The position numbers and the translations under genes are program-made. Of a stretch of DNA of 64,000 nt, positions 1 through 12,250 are shown one piece after another; position 1 is the first letter of the stretch; the number at the start of each line of letters is the position of its first letter. The notes beneath the pieces were generated by a model. That model was not told the origin of the DNA and did not search any database. It saw only the letters and a list, made by a program, of their open reading frames with translations. The DNA comes from Rostratula benghalensis (Eukaryota > Chordata > Aves > Charadriiformes > Rostratulidae), in assembly GCA_013399305.1 (NCBI GenBank), contig VXAI01000090.1, forward strand, positions 390,504 through 454,503, read 5' to 3'.

Positions 1-340
1 ATTATTCATAGAATTCAAATGAATTGAAAAAGAAGGAAAACATCTATTTTGATGTTACATTCAGAGACTAGAGTTGTTAAAAGGTATTTGCATGTTCCCC
101 CAAGGTTCTGACACAGTAGTTTTCCTGGCTGGTGTGGGCATGGTACGTGCACAACGACTGGGAAAATGCCGCCAATTGTCTTGCCTCAGAAGATTCAGCT
201 GACACATCCGAAACATGAGGAAACTTAAACACCTGCTGAAAGATGGGAAAAATCAAAGCTAAATCAATGCAACACTTTGTTTTGTACTTTCAGCTCTGGA
301 GAAAGTGTGTGTATTATTCAGAAAAGAAAAGGAAGCGCTT
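1..340. other. Non-coding, nothing recognised
   Basis: AT-rich single-copy-looking sequence. I see no repeat family, exon-like signal pair or RNA gene here. Confidence 0.5.
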
Positions 341-510
341 CCTCTGACCCACAAAGAAAATGAGAGCATCTTGAGCAACACAAATAGAAACATGGATGCG
401 AATTATTGGTTTTCTGATGTTAAAGCTCTCCTGACCCACAAAACAAATGAGAGCATCTTGAGCAAAAATAAATAGAAACACAGATGCAAATTACTGTTTT
501 TTTCTGATGC
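341..510. repeat. Diverged tandem duplication, period about 87 bp
   Basis: Two adjacent copies share the order CTGACCCACAAA, AATGAGAGCATCTTGAGCAA, AAATAGAAACA and TTTCTGATG. Copy one runs from about 341 to 420 and copy two from about 428 to 510, offset 87 bp at the CTGACCC anchor. They differ by substitutions and small indels, so the duplication is old. Function unknown. Confidence 0.8.
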
Positions 511-1195
511 TGTGGCAACGTTAAAGGCAATGTTATTTAAAAACCATAATATAGTAGAAATGAATAATTTCTACTCATCTTTGGAGACAAATCTGCTGTA
601 AACAGACCTAAAAATATTTCAAGAAAACTGTTTGCAGATGGAGTTTTGTTTTGAAGTGCAAAGTGCTGGATGTGAGGGAAAATTCAAATGTCAAAGATTT
701 GAGTCACACAAAGTGCTAATGCAAATATATTTCTACATAACAAAAGGTGTGCAAAGCAGAAATCATTTACTACTGAAGATACAAACAGCAACCATTTCCA
801 AAGCCTGGTATTTTGCACCTGATCTATGCCTACTACACCTATGAGCATTGCACATTCATTCAGTTCTGTTTAGAGAAACTCTAGGCTAAAGATAAATTTC
901 AGTTTGAACATGAACAGTTGAATTTATTTTCCTTCAGTAAAGACAACTGTAAAAATTACAAAAGCAATACTTCTTGTTGCCGCCGAGAGACGAATCTGAC
1001 GAAACTAATTTCAATAAAGACTTGGTGAATCCCACTGTTTAAGGGGTTTCTTTTTGTGTTTTTATAACTCTTACAAATTTAATTTGAGCATGAATTATGT
1101 AAATATATACAAAAACTGTAATTAAATTTCTATGTTTATTCTTGACAAGATTTGCAGCTAGACTTACAGATAGTCAACACCAACTGACGCAAGGA
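511..1195. other. Non-coding, nothing recognised
   Basis: AT-rich sequence. A 70-codon frame at 632-844 has no family resemblance and no convincing splice context, so I treat it as chance. Confidence 0.5.
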
Positions 1196-2312
1196 AGGAA
1201 AAAGCAAAGCATTTGACACTGTCCTGCACAACATCCTTGTCTCTAAATTGGAGAGACATTGATTTGACAGGTGGACCACTCAGTGGATAAAGAATTGGCT
1301 GGATGACCACACACAAAGAGTTGCAGTCAACAGCTCAATGTCCAAGTGAAGAGCAGTGATGTTTCAGGTGTCTGTATTGAGACCGGTGCTGTTTAATGTC
1401 TTTGTTGGAGACATGAACATTGGGATCAAGTGCACTCTCAGCAAGTTTTCCAATGGCAGCAAGCTGTGTGGCATGGTCTACATGCTGGAGGGGAAGGATG
1501 CCATTCAGAGGGAATTGGACAGGCTCGAGAGATCGGCCCATGCAAACCTCATAAAGTCCAGCAAGGCCAAGCGCAAGGTCCTGCACCTGGGTCACAGCAA
1601 TCCCAGACGCAAATACAGGTTGGGCAGAGAATGGATTGAGAGATGCCCTGAGGAGTAGAATTTGGAAGTGCTGGTGGATGAGAAGCTCAACATGAGCTAG
1701 CAGTGCGCGCTGGCAGCTCAGAAGGCCAACCGTATCCTGGGCTGCATCAAAAGAAGTGTGGCCAGCAGGTCACACGAGGTGATCCTGCCCCTCCACTCTG
1801 CTCTGGTGACACACTGCATCCAGCTTTGAAGTCCTCAGCATAAGAAGGACATAGACCTGTTTGAGTGAGTCCAGAGGAAAATGATCAGAGGGCTGGATCA
1901 CCTGTTATGAGGACTAGCTGAGAGAATTGAGGTTGTTCAGCCTGGAGAAAAGACAGTTCTGGGAAGACCTTATTGTAGACTTCCAATAGCTAAAAGGTGC
2001 CTATAGAGATGGGGGAGTGTCTCTTTATCAGGGAGTAGAGCAATAGGACAAGGGGTCATGGTTTTAAACTGAAAGAGGATAGATTAAATTAGATATTAGG
2101 AAGAAATGTTTCACTGTGAGGGTGGTAAGACACTGGAACACGTTACTTGGGGAAGTTGTGGGTGCCCCATCCCTGGAGGTGTACAAGACCAGGCTGGATG
2201 GGGCTTTGAGAAACCTGGTCTCGTGAGAGGTGTCCCTGTCCATGGCAAGGGTTTTGGAACTAGATGATCTTTAATGTACCTTCCAACTCTTACTATTCTA
2301 TGATTCTAAGAA
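1196..2312 (+). mobile_element. CR1 LINE, 5'-truncated, with 3' end
   Basis: Forward CR1 fragment starting inside the reverse-transcriptase gene (KAFDTVLHNIL-like region near 1207-1235) and running to the CR1 3' tail (TCTATGATTCTAAG, ending about 2310). The frame at 1356-1658 still shows PVLFNVFVGDM and the RT catalytic-box region decayed to FSNGSKLCG, where family members have FADDTKL. It then shows the LDRLERSAHANL and KVLHLGHSNP blocks typical of the CR1 thumb and C-terminal part. Frameshifts and stops break the gene, so it is inactive. Truncation at the 5' end with the 3' end kept is the normal outcome of target-primed reverse transcription. Confidence 0.93.
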
Positions 2313-4249
2313 GTATAAAAATCAATGAAAAGTTATTGTTAGCAATAAATGTCAGCATGAATAGCCCCAAATAAATGTCTATTTTAGATGTCAATTTTCA
2401 TTAAAACAAAAGCTGAATGCTAGATATGATTGACAACTTCTATTATCAGTTCTAAAAATTCATTTTATTTGATAGTCACCGGAATGAAAAGTAATGCATA
2501 TTATGTTATTAGTTGCATCTGAAATATAATTCAGGGAGGTTCTGGAAATAAGGGATAGGTAACTGGCTGACTCCCTGCATGGACCCACATGTTAGAGTCA
2601 CGGTCTCCCAGTAAAAATGTATTACAAACATCAATGAAGACATGTTCAAAATTGTGAAATTACTCTGCCTTCCAGTTCAAATTTGGAGAAATAGCACAAG
2701 AAAAACTTTGAGTGATGAGGTACTCATAGTCACATGTAAGATCCAAGACAAATTCTCTGGAATAAATGCTCAGAACTGATGTAGTGCTGTAATGGCAAGT
2801 CCCAATTTCCTCCTAATTGCTGAGGATTTCTTATGCCAGTTTTGTAGTGTACTGTCAAAGGTATCACCAAATTACACTGGAGAAGTATTTGAAGCTACAA
2901 TAATTAATTTAAAACAGCAAAGGAATGATCCTCCAGCATTTCCTGCGAAGCTATTCTGATCAAGAAACATTTACTTTTCTGACCCTGTTATCCTTCAGAC
3001 TTTGAATTACAAAAAGGTTGAGTGAGTCCCCATAACAATATGGGAGCATTTAATGCAGCTTTAATAGGTTCCAGAGACCCTTGTCAGCCAGATGTATGAC
3101 TGCTGGTGTGACTGACGTAATTCCACCACTATCCCACCTATATCAAATACACTGTCATGACTTACTGAGAGGGTTAAAAAGCATCTTCACAATTACAGCT
3201 ACTATCACTGCAGAGCTGAACAATGAAAGAGCATCATGGAGAACAGAAGAGCATGTTAGTCCCAAATGGCAACTTAGTTTATAGTATTAATGAACAACAC
3301 TAAGGGAATAGCATCATCCCTTCTTTTCTGCAGTTCATTAGAGGAACTCTCAAAAGGCTAGAAGCTGAAACAAGAGATTAAAGAACTTGTGCCTTGGTTA
3401 TGTTTAAAACAAATGCAAAATTATAGCTGATTCTCTGTTCTACTTACAGTTTAGTCATAATTAAATCTGACTTTAAGGCACAGTTGGAGGGAAGTAAAAG
3501 TAAAAATTCATGTTGAGTAAATATTTCTAAGAAAATTCTGTTAGGAATTCTTCCTGTTTTAAATTAATTTCTGATATGTTTATGTTCCTTATAGGTTAGT
3601 TAGCTTAGTTGTAAAAAAGAATTCTAGTTTACAAGAAATGAAATTCAGACAAATCTTTTATTTCAAAGGAATTTTATAAAATACTGATTAAAAGTGCCTT
3701 TTGAATGTCAATGTGGTCATTTGCATACATACACACCCCTCTTCATGCCAACTAGGGGACATATTACTGAATACTGAATACTGTGCTTTTAACAGACCAG
3801 GAATTATGTTTTATTTTGTGTTTAATTCGCAATATAGAAAACAACTGAGAAAACTGAAAGCTAATAAAACATAATTCTAGAATAAGCATGAAGTAGGTCA
3901 TCATATTGTAAATGATTTATTTCAAATATGGAGTGATTCCAAGAAGGATGTATGGAAGGATGTGAATTTTGTAGTTAATTTTGAAGTTCAATGAATTTTT
4001 CTACCCAACAACTAAAAAACTGAATTCCTGGCTTTAGCAGGGTTCCTAAGAGAACTCAAGTTAGAGACCTACTTTCCTAGTGTAATTAATGAAAAGATGA
4101 AGGTCTTTAGCAAGAATATACTGGCAGATGATATACATAGAAATATAAACATTTTATTGTACAGAGTTAAGACCCTCAGTTCACTTGATTACACAGCTGC
4201 TTCTCCTACAAAATAAGTTTTTCAAAGAATAGCTCCATATAGGAACCTG
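2313..4249. other. Non-coding spacer between two CR1 copies
   Basis: About 1.9 kb of AT-rich sequence. The 67-codon frame at 3081-3284 resembles nothing I know and lacks good splice borders. I see no gene. Confidence 0.5.
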
Positions 4250-4990
4250 GAGGTAGATAAGTTCATAGGACCTGAAGAAATCTACCCGCGGCTCCTGAGA
4301 CAGCTGGCAGATGAAATTTCTAAGCTGCTTTCAATTATACTCAAAAAGTCATGGCAGTCTGGTGAAGTTCCCACTGACTGGAAAAGGGGAAACATAACCC
4401 CAATTTTCAAAAAGGGAAAAAAGGAACACCCAGGGAACTACAGGCCAGTCAACCTCACCTCTATGCCTAGCAAGATCACGAAGCAGATGCTTCTGGAATC
4501 TCTGCTAAGGCACATGGTTAAGGTGGTGATTGGCGATAGCCAACATGGCTTTGCCAAGGGCCAGTCATGCCTAACAAATCTCATGGCCTTCTACAATGGT
4601 GTTACAGTATTCGTAGATAAGGGGAGAGCAACAGCCAGTATCTACCTGGACTTATGCAAAGCATTTGGCACTGTCCCATATGACATCCTGGTCTCTAAAT
4701 TGGAAGGGCACAGATTTTACAGATGGACTACTCAGTGGATCAGGAACTGTCTGGATGGCTGCACTCAAAGGATTGTGGTCAGCGGCTTAATGTCCAAATG
4801 GAAGCCAGTGACAAAGGGTGTTCCTCAGAGGCTGGTATTGAGACCAGTGCTGTTTAACATCTTTGTTGGAGACCTAAACAGTGAAATAAAGTGCACCCTC
4901 AGCAAGTTTTCTGATGACACCAAGTTGTGTGGTGTGGCTGGCATGCTGGAGGGGAGGGATGTTATCCACAGGGACCTGGACAGGCCTGAA
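4250..4990 (+). mobile_element. CR1 LINE internal fragment (RT domain), missing both ends
   Basis: Encodes a long piece of CR1 reverse transcriptase. In order: [13 protein letters not shown] and [11 protein letters not shown] (4378-4455), then in the open frame 4463-5062 [40 protein letters not shown] (motif A region; the aspartate after KAF is glycine here), a WIRNCLDG block, the [12 protein letters not shown] block and FSDDTKLCG, the catalytic box with A changed to S. CR1 similarity stops at about 4988, before the RT C-terminus, the 3' UTR and the tail repeats. The 199-codon frame is a remnant of a transposon gene rather than a host gene. Both ends are lost, unlike the usual 5'-only truncation. 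Confidence 0.93.
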
Positions 4991-5899
4991 ATGACTCAGA
5001 AAAAGCTGAGGTGTTTTAGGAGAATCCATGTAATGAAAAATACTGAAGTCTTTCCACCCTAAAAAGATTGGAATAGTTTTTACACCTTTTAATGATTAAT
5101 ACGGCAATAAATAAAAGGCATCGGTTGCCTATCAAATGCATCATTAAACATTGTTTTTCCACATACCTTATGTATCATTGATGTGAAGAGTTAATAACAC
5201 AAAGCAAGCAAACATGTTTTAAGTCAAGGAACTTGCATCACCGTGGTATTCTATCAACTTTATGGCTAATCTAACAATTTTCTACTAATTTGAAAACAGT
5301 ATCCCTCTAATTATTCTACAGTTATTTGAAGGAATACTACTTACACTGCCTACCTGCTATCTAAAATGTAGGTTTTTATTGCTTTTTAAATCCAACTAAG
5401 TTGAATAGCTAATTTGGCACCTGAAGTTTTGGGTTTTCCAGAAAAATATCTAACACTCTGCTCAGAGTGGTCCTTACATTCAGCCAAATTTTTCTGAACC
5501 TAATGATTCTAAGTTGTGATGCACACTGGGGAAGTTTCTCAACAGGTTGTGGGATTTTTTTTCCTTAAAAATCCCAATTATTTCTCCTTCTGATGCAATT
5601 CTGACACCTTTAGCAATGATAAGATTTCTGCTATTGGCTGGCCACTGGTACTCTAACTTCCACTCTTCCTAGGGGAGGTCTTAGACAACAAATACATTAA
5701 AACATCAAAGTTGTGATGCCTTGTTATTTCTAGGCTCCTATCACTACGCGCTCTCTATAGACAACATGAGGAGCGATAGACTGTAGGCCAGATTGATCTC
5801 TCAGATAAATCAGGCATTACATCTCACTTTTAATGCTTGCAAAGTTTCAGCCTTTCACTCTGATTGAACTTTATAGTTCATTTAACAGCATAATTAAAA
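4991..5899. other. Non-coding, nothing recognised
   Basis: AT-rich sequence immediately after the abrupt CR1 end. No repeat family or exon was recognised. Confidence 0.5.
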
Positions 5900-6900
5900 T
5901 TAGATCTCAGTGTTTCTACCTATTCTTTAACATTTTCCTTTGGACTCTAAGTGCTGTACCATTTTCACTTATAATTTCCCATAATCTATTAAGTTTTTAT
6001 AATTTTTCTTCTTTGACCTTACTCTGGTTTTGCCTTTCTATGCAATCACTTCAGATTTTCTTCCTGTCTGGAAATAGCATATACTGAAATTTTCTTCTGC
6101 CTCTTTATGCTCGGTTCCAATGAAAATACCCTGCTAATCCCTTTCTTTCAACTGCAACACCCACACCCACCTTCACAAAACCTCTCAACTCTTCTTTCTT
6201 TTTCCATAAGTTAAAAATTCCTGTTCCACCACTTTTGCAACCTTCCCCAATCTTTTGAATTTTCTTCCTTCTACTCACTTGCTTCTCCTGAAACCTTATC
6301 CTATCTAACCAACAACTCTTTGCCAATGATGTACTTAATTTGTGTCATCTCAGTCATCTGGTTCTGGTAGAGCCACTGGTATGGCCCATCACATCCAGCC
6401 TCTCCTAAGTATTTTTTTTTTTTTTTTTAATGTACAATCTCACTCCTTTTCTTCTGCAATTTTGATTCTTCCTCGCTATTAGGATCTATCCTCTCTGATT
6501 TCAAATATCTTTCCAACTTATCCTTTTGTATTTGTTGTCAGTTGCCTGCCTTTCCTTAGCACTGAACCTGAGCTGGATGTAGATGAGCTCTTTTCCATCC
6601 CCTAGGAGGTAGATTTTTCTCAGTTCACTGTGTCTTTTTCTCCTTCACTCATCACACACCCAGAGCTGCTTACTTTGCCATCCTCCCTCTCCGCTCTGAG
6701 CTCTCTGGGAGTCCTCTAATGTTCTTCTCTCTTTCTTTTGCTCACAGTTGTGTTGGCAATAATCAGACAATTCACTGTCTTTTCTTCCTTCCTTCAACAA
6801 GTCTACTATGCTGTGACAGCAGGCAAAAGTGGTATAAAGCCAGCATTAACCCCCTCAAGGAATCCTTTGTATGTTCTTTCTCTCAGCTCCTCGAATCAGC
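5900..6900. other. Pyrimidine-rich (C/T) strand-asymmetric block
   Basis: Over about 1 kb the forward strand is dominated by C and T (for example 5990-6060, 6190-6310, 6420-6560 and 6620-6760) and contains a run of 17 T at 6412-6428. The ORFs here (5833-6087 forward, 6105-6326 reverse) follow from this composition: the reverse one is Lys/Arg/Glu/Gly-rich, as expected for a purine-rich strand. A textbook-looking splice acceptor tract ends at 6747 (TTTTGCTCACAG), but I found no matching downstream donor. Origin unknown: an old repeat, a 3' UTR-like segment or a transcribed strand-biased region are all possible. Confidence 0.5.
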
Positions 6901-7747
6901 CTGACAAGGCAATAAGAATCTGTTGGTGGTAATGGGAAGTAGGATTTTTTCAACTGGTAACTGGAACATTGAGGAGGGTAGAAAACAAGGTAGTGGTTTA
7001 TTTGCTTAATTGACATCCCTTTACAAAGTTACAGGAATTAAGGATTAACATGAAAAGAAGGTCACATTTACAGTGCTGTGCTGGAGTGACTTTAATTGTG
7101 AGGTGTTCCCTTACAAAATAATTAGCATCAAAGAGACATAAGCAAATTGTTAAGCACAGTTTTGTAACAAAGACCCAAAATATTTACTATGGTTAATGAT
7201 TCACACTTTGATGTCTAAATCTTCCTTCAACTCCAGCTTCAGGTTGATATTTCTAATGTAAATAATTTTCAGCAATAGAAATGAGAGTTTACACAGTTCA
7301 AATGAAAAATGTAACTAGTATGAAAATGAATGCTGGCGGTGTCAGCGGCAGCTGGGCAGAAAGGGCACTGATCTGATAGCAAAAGCTGAGCTCAGCAGGA
7401 AGGATTAAAGGTCTCAGCCCTCTAAAGTTAGCATGCAGATGTCCCAAGGAGCCTTGGGTTATTTAGCACCAACTACTGATCCTTAAGGGGCAAGACTGAA
7501 ATCTTATCTCGGTGTTACGAGTCTGTATTTAGTCAATAAACCAGCTAATGATGATTTCTCTGACAGTCCAGCAATATATCTTAGCTCTGTTCTAGATCAA
7601 CCACTTCCCAGATGACTGAGCTTCCACAGCCAGTTAATATTTACACTTGGCAAACACTATTAAATAATGCCCAAAAGGAAGTGTTAACTGCAACAGCATA
7701 CTCCCAATATTTTATCAAGCTGTTATCACAAAAGTGTCTCTCCTTAC
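6901..7747. other. Non-coding; 7330-7640 less AT-rich, possibly constrained
   Basis: No gene recognised. From about 7330 to 7640 the sequence is more balanced in composition, has some CpG sites, and contains motifs such as CAGCTAATGATGATTT. It is unlike the surrounding AT-rich filler, but there is no specific evidence of function. Confidence 0.3.
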
Positions 7748-7842
7748 CTGAGCTGATAGATGTTTGCCTACCCAAGTAAATATAAGGGTATATTCCTCCT
7801 GAGGATCTGACAAGCATAAACTGGCAAGACTATGATTGCATT
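7748..7842 (-). CDS. Candidate internal exon, unidentified gene (minus strand)
   Basis: Read on the minus strand, an acceptor (ATGTCTCTGCAG) is followed by 95 bp that is open in one frame and ends at a strong donor, CTCAG followed by GTAAGGA. The open frame encodes 31 codons containing NHSLASLCLSDPQEEYTLIF. The open frame continues upstream of the acceptor, so the start of the exon is uncertain; TTATCAG further upstream is an alternative. I do not recognise the peptide. Frames this long occur by chance, so this rests on splice signals alone and is tentative. Confidence 0.22.
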
Positions 7843-10800
7843 CTGCAGAGACATGTATATTTTCTTCTGATAAATTTAGTGGTACCACATCGTTTGTTAA
7901 GCAGAATTTGAAGAAAGCAGGAGAAGCAAGAAGGCATAGAGGAAAATCCAATGATTTAATGCTCTCAGAAAGGATCTTAACATATCAGGCAATATCTCTT
8001 ATTCTCAGACTCCTGTACCCATGGTACACTGGAAATGTGTCTTTGCAGTGATTTATGACCTTGCACTTCTGTCTCAAAAAGTGTTTTATCAAAAGTAAAG
8101 GGAATCAACTTTGGTATGTGCACTAAATTGGAGGTAAGAACAGGAAAGTACAATAGAAAAAGGTGCAGTAGATGTGCAAAGTTCACTCATAAACTACCAT
8201 TGGAAAATAACAAGGCATTGGTTCCACATTGCACTCAGGAAGATTCAACATCTCTTGCAACTCTGATTATTAAAATTTTCCAGTGGGCAAAAGGTATTTC
8301 CTTGCAAGTATCATAACAGGATAAGCATCTGTTTTCTTATCTTGATTCCACCCACAAACTACTAAAAGAAGAAATAATATGCAAATGATAGCTATTTTGA
8401 ATTAGGTTCATCACACAGATGCTTTCATTTAAAGAATCAAAGAAAAGGAAAAGAACACCTGTATGATTTTAAAAAAAAAAATATTCTCTTTCCTCCCTCC
8501 CTCCCCCTACCTCTCTGATGTAATAGACAGGTGCTTACCATTTTTCATTGAGTGCTGTTGTGAGACTATTCACCCTTTGATTGCTTCTCGACTTTTAAAG
8601 TGTTCCTCTCATGAGTGAATCATTACAAGAATGAGACAGGAGATATGAATGATATGGCATCTACTACCTGTTTCACATGCAGAAGTCACGTATTTTCTGT
8701 GATTCTCACAGTTCCAGTCCCTGACTTTACTCGTATTATTGACAATCAATATCAGGATTTAAAAAGAATACTGTTTGGTTGAGACATGTAGAAGTATTTT
8801 GGCTGTAATTGTAATTGAAAACTGACTTGCACAGATTTTCTGAGCAAGTACAATATGCACAGAGAAAAGAAGAGAATTCACAAGAAATCAGAAAATAGAA
8901 AAAATATTATTAAATATCATCATGACCCTTTAGATGGTTGAGTGTTTTCTTAGTTTGCTGATGCTGTCTCTGCACTTCAGGAGTTTCCTACTTATTTAAG
9001 AACATGTGGCAAGTTTGTAAGCATTGCCTTTTATGACGTGAGTTATATTTCTAGTTATCTTTAGTACTGCATGTAATATGTTTTCAGTAAATGTAGTATG
9101 GATACTTTCTCCTTTTCAGAAAAGGTGAAAAAGGCTTATTTCCTTTCCCATTGCCTTCCCCAAACTTTAACAGAGGAATCAAATTATGGAAATGAAAGCA
9201 AAAACTGTTGAAGATGTCAAATGATACAGGAAAAACAACAGATTATATAGTTACAGCAGATTACCTGCAATCTGTAACTAAAAAAAAAAAATCCTCTTCT
9301 CTACCTCTATTACCTGATGATAGCCCAATACGTATGGTTTCTGGTTTATATCAGAAGAAACTTTGAAATAATTAATACTTATACAATTTGGAATAGAAAG
9401 GGTGAAGACTGTGGTTGTCAAAACATGAACAAAATGATAATTGCTTTATAGAGACCTGTCGTCTCTTTAGGAGTCTTTTTAAAAGTTATTTTTTAATACA
9501 AGGAATGCAGTGCTTGCACTAACATTGCAAAACGTAACTAGGTTTTAAGAATATTCAAGCTTCTGGCATCTTCTCACAGAAGCTACCACTGCAGCCCCCC
9601 AGCTACCAAAAACCTTGCCACATAAACCCAATACAGCAGCCTACAACATTCAGCTCTCCATTGCCTCTTAGTAAGCAGAATGCTGCATGCAACAGAAGAA
9701 CATCAAACAAAGCAATGATTCAGCAGAGAAAGTAAGCACATTTTTACATTACCGGGACTATTCAAGGACGTAAAAGACACGTATATGTCAGAACAGAGGT
9801 TCTTGAATATATGTTGCACCTTGCTTAAATGTAACAAAATTTATATAATTTTTCCTATGTGGATAAATTAGGAAAATAAGGTTATTAGTAAATTGTAATG
9901 CTTTAGTCTCTTTTTACTGCTCATTCATTGAGTTTCCAAAATATTATAGTCTGATTTGTATATAGAAAACTAAAATGAAAAAAATAAAACCTACACAGTA
10001 TTTTATCAAAATATTGGTAATATATACTTTTTTAAAGAGAATTCTATTCTTAATTTAAATCACAATTACCTTTGCAAGCGCTGCACTGTCAACCTGCAAA
10101 AACTCTCTAGATGAATTTTGGCAGTCATCCATCTATTGGATCTTGTGACTTAAGTTGATTGTGGAGTTAATTTATGTTCCAAGGGACTTATTCACAAATC
10201 TTTAATGAAACATCTATGCCAAAACTGCACAGAACGTATTTATTTTTCTTGCCATTTCTCAGGGACAAAGAACAAGTTTCTGCAAAACTTGAGTCTTTCT
10301 AAAACATTAAGGATGCCAAGTTCTTTGGCTTCGGAGTTGCACAACTGAAGGCAGAAAATAGATGGGTCTGGCACTTTCAAAATTGCTTAAAATAGAAATA
10401 TTACAAAAGTTGCACACATATGCAATAATAATACCTGTTCTGATGGCAGGAACAGCATGTATATTGTACTTTTCTTTTCTTTCCTTTTTTCCTCCTTTAA
10501 TGGCATAAGCTCAGTCAACCTGCTTAATTGTAGGTACCCAACTCAGCCAACTCTTTCTTGCCTTCAGAACAGCAAACTGGATCAGCTTCTATACAATGAA
10601 ATCTCATGCTGAAAGTCACTTACTGAAACAGCAGTGAACATTAACCCCTTGCTGCCTGTGATGCTTACATATCTATTGATCCCATGAGATTTTTCCATGC
10701 TTTAAAGTTCCATTTCCTTTGTTTTGTCACTGAAGTTGCTCATTCCCCATTACAAAAGCCAGATACTTATTTAAGTACCTTGCATTAACAGCCTTGCAAG

Positions 10801-11699
10801 CTGCAGAAATATCTGGATTGATGAAATATTTTCTATCATCCAGGAGGAAAAACGTCCTTTTTCTCTACAGAAATTTGTGATCAGTCACCATTTAACATCT
10901 GGAGTTCACAGGAATAAATTCTAGGCCTTTGACAATATTTGTGTAGAAAGTTGACCAGCTGGGACTTTACGTTAACTAGAAAGATGAATTCAAAGGTGTG
11001 TTCTGATCTACAGAGAGCTCCACAGAGAAGAGACATGACATTTACACTTCATTTCATACCTTTATTACCTCTCAAGGATAAGCGCACAGTTCTACCCAAT
11101 ATTTTGTGCTGAAGGCTGAAGGAATGAGCAAACATATTCCACCGGACCAAAATTTATTAGAATGTGAAAGGCATGGTCATATGGCCACATCGTTTTACTC
11201 TTTCCTTTTACCATACTGAAACATCTTTCCTTGAATATTTGACTTCTGTGGTTTGGGAGAAATGTAGCAGGAGGAGCAGAATACTGAAGAGAAAGATTGT
11301 CCTCTGTGGCAAAATCTTTCTGGAATTCTTGAGCAAATCCAGATATTCCCATCTGTTTTACTAATAAGAAATTGAAACCATTAACATAAATCATGTCACC
11401 ACCTCCGAACTGCAAGGCAATTAATCATTAAAAAAGTATTGTGTTATATTCATGCGATAGTACAATGAATTCACACTGGGCACTTTTTCATGACACATTC
11501 AGTTATGATGTTATCTGTTTTCTTTCACCTGTTCCTTCATAAATCTGTTAAACTACGTACTGCTAACCCTGCTTTTTTACTATTTACAGTTAGTATTGTT
11601 GAAGCACCTGAATGTTTCAAAAATTTGGCTCCCTGTTGTGCAAGGTGCAGTATACACAACTAGTAAATAAAAGCCTGCTTACAAAGACATTATTACAAA
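7843..11699. other. Non-coding, no gene supported
   Basis: About 3.9 kb of AT-rich sequence with short homopolymers (A run near 8470, A run near 9280) and a CCTCCCTCCCTCCCC stretch near 8500. On the minus strand a good acceptor (AATTGCCTTGCAG) ending at 11413 is followed by a long open frame (11415-11092), but I found no matching strong donor and did not call an exon. Confidence 0.4.
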
Positions 11700-12250
11700 G
11701 TTGTACATTAGCATCCAGGAAGAGCTTTTTTGAAACTATAGAAAACAGAAGCGACAGATGTTGCAAAAAATGAAACTTCTTTGAATGGCAAGGATAGAAA
11801 CTGCTGCGAGGGACAAGGGAGAATACATGAGAGAAACAACTCTGCAGACACTAAGAAGAAGAAGGGCAAGGATGGGATCCAAGTGCCGGAACAAACATTC
11901 CCCTGCAACTTCTGGGAAGGATCATGGTGATGCATGTTAGGTTGTCTCTCTGCAGGCCGTGAAGGTCCACAGTAGAGCAGATATCCACCTGTAGCCTTTG
12001 GAGGACCACACTGGAGCAGCTGTATGTACCCTGAAGGAAGCTGCAATCCATAGAGAGCCTGTGCTGAACCAGGCTCCTGGTAGGAAACTGCAGCCTGTAG
12101 AGAGGAGGTCACTCAGGAGCAGTTTTTCAGGCAGGTATTGAAGCCTGTAGTGGACCAGCACTTGAGAAGGACTGCACTCCATGGAAAAGACTGCTGGAGC
12201 AGTTCTTGAGGAGCTGCAACCTGTGGGAAGGACACATGTTGGAGAAACTC
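11700..12250 (+). repeat. Dispersed avian repeat with degenerate tandem units, left part
   Basis: Sequence that I associate from memory with a high-copy bird interspersed repeat; I cannot name the family with certainty. Its distinctive feature is a series of degenerate units of about 30-50 bp, most built as a CTGCAGCCTGTGG-like core followed by CTGGAGCAG. Unit ends are visible near 11980, 12019, 12072, 12122, 12169 and 12202. The element is interrupted after GGAGAAACTC at 12250 by an antisense CR1 and resumes at about 13226. The ORFs on either strand here are products of the repeat. Confidence 0.6.

Noticed and set aside
4463..5062. Longest ORF in the window (199 codons) as a host gene
   Set aside because: It is the reverse-transcriptase region of a truncated CR1 element and its last part is read-through beyond the CR1.
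9580..9680. Possible RNA gene around the C-rich segment
   Set aside because: No tRNA or snRNA box elements or convincing stem structure could be traced.
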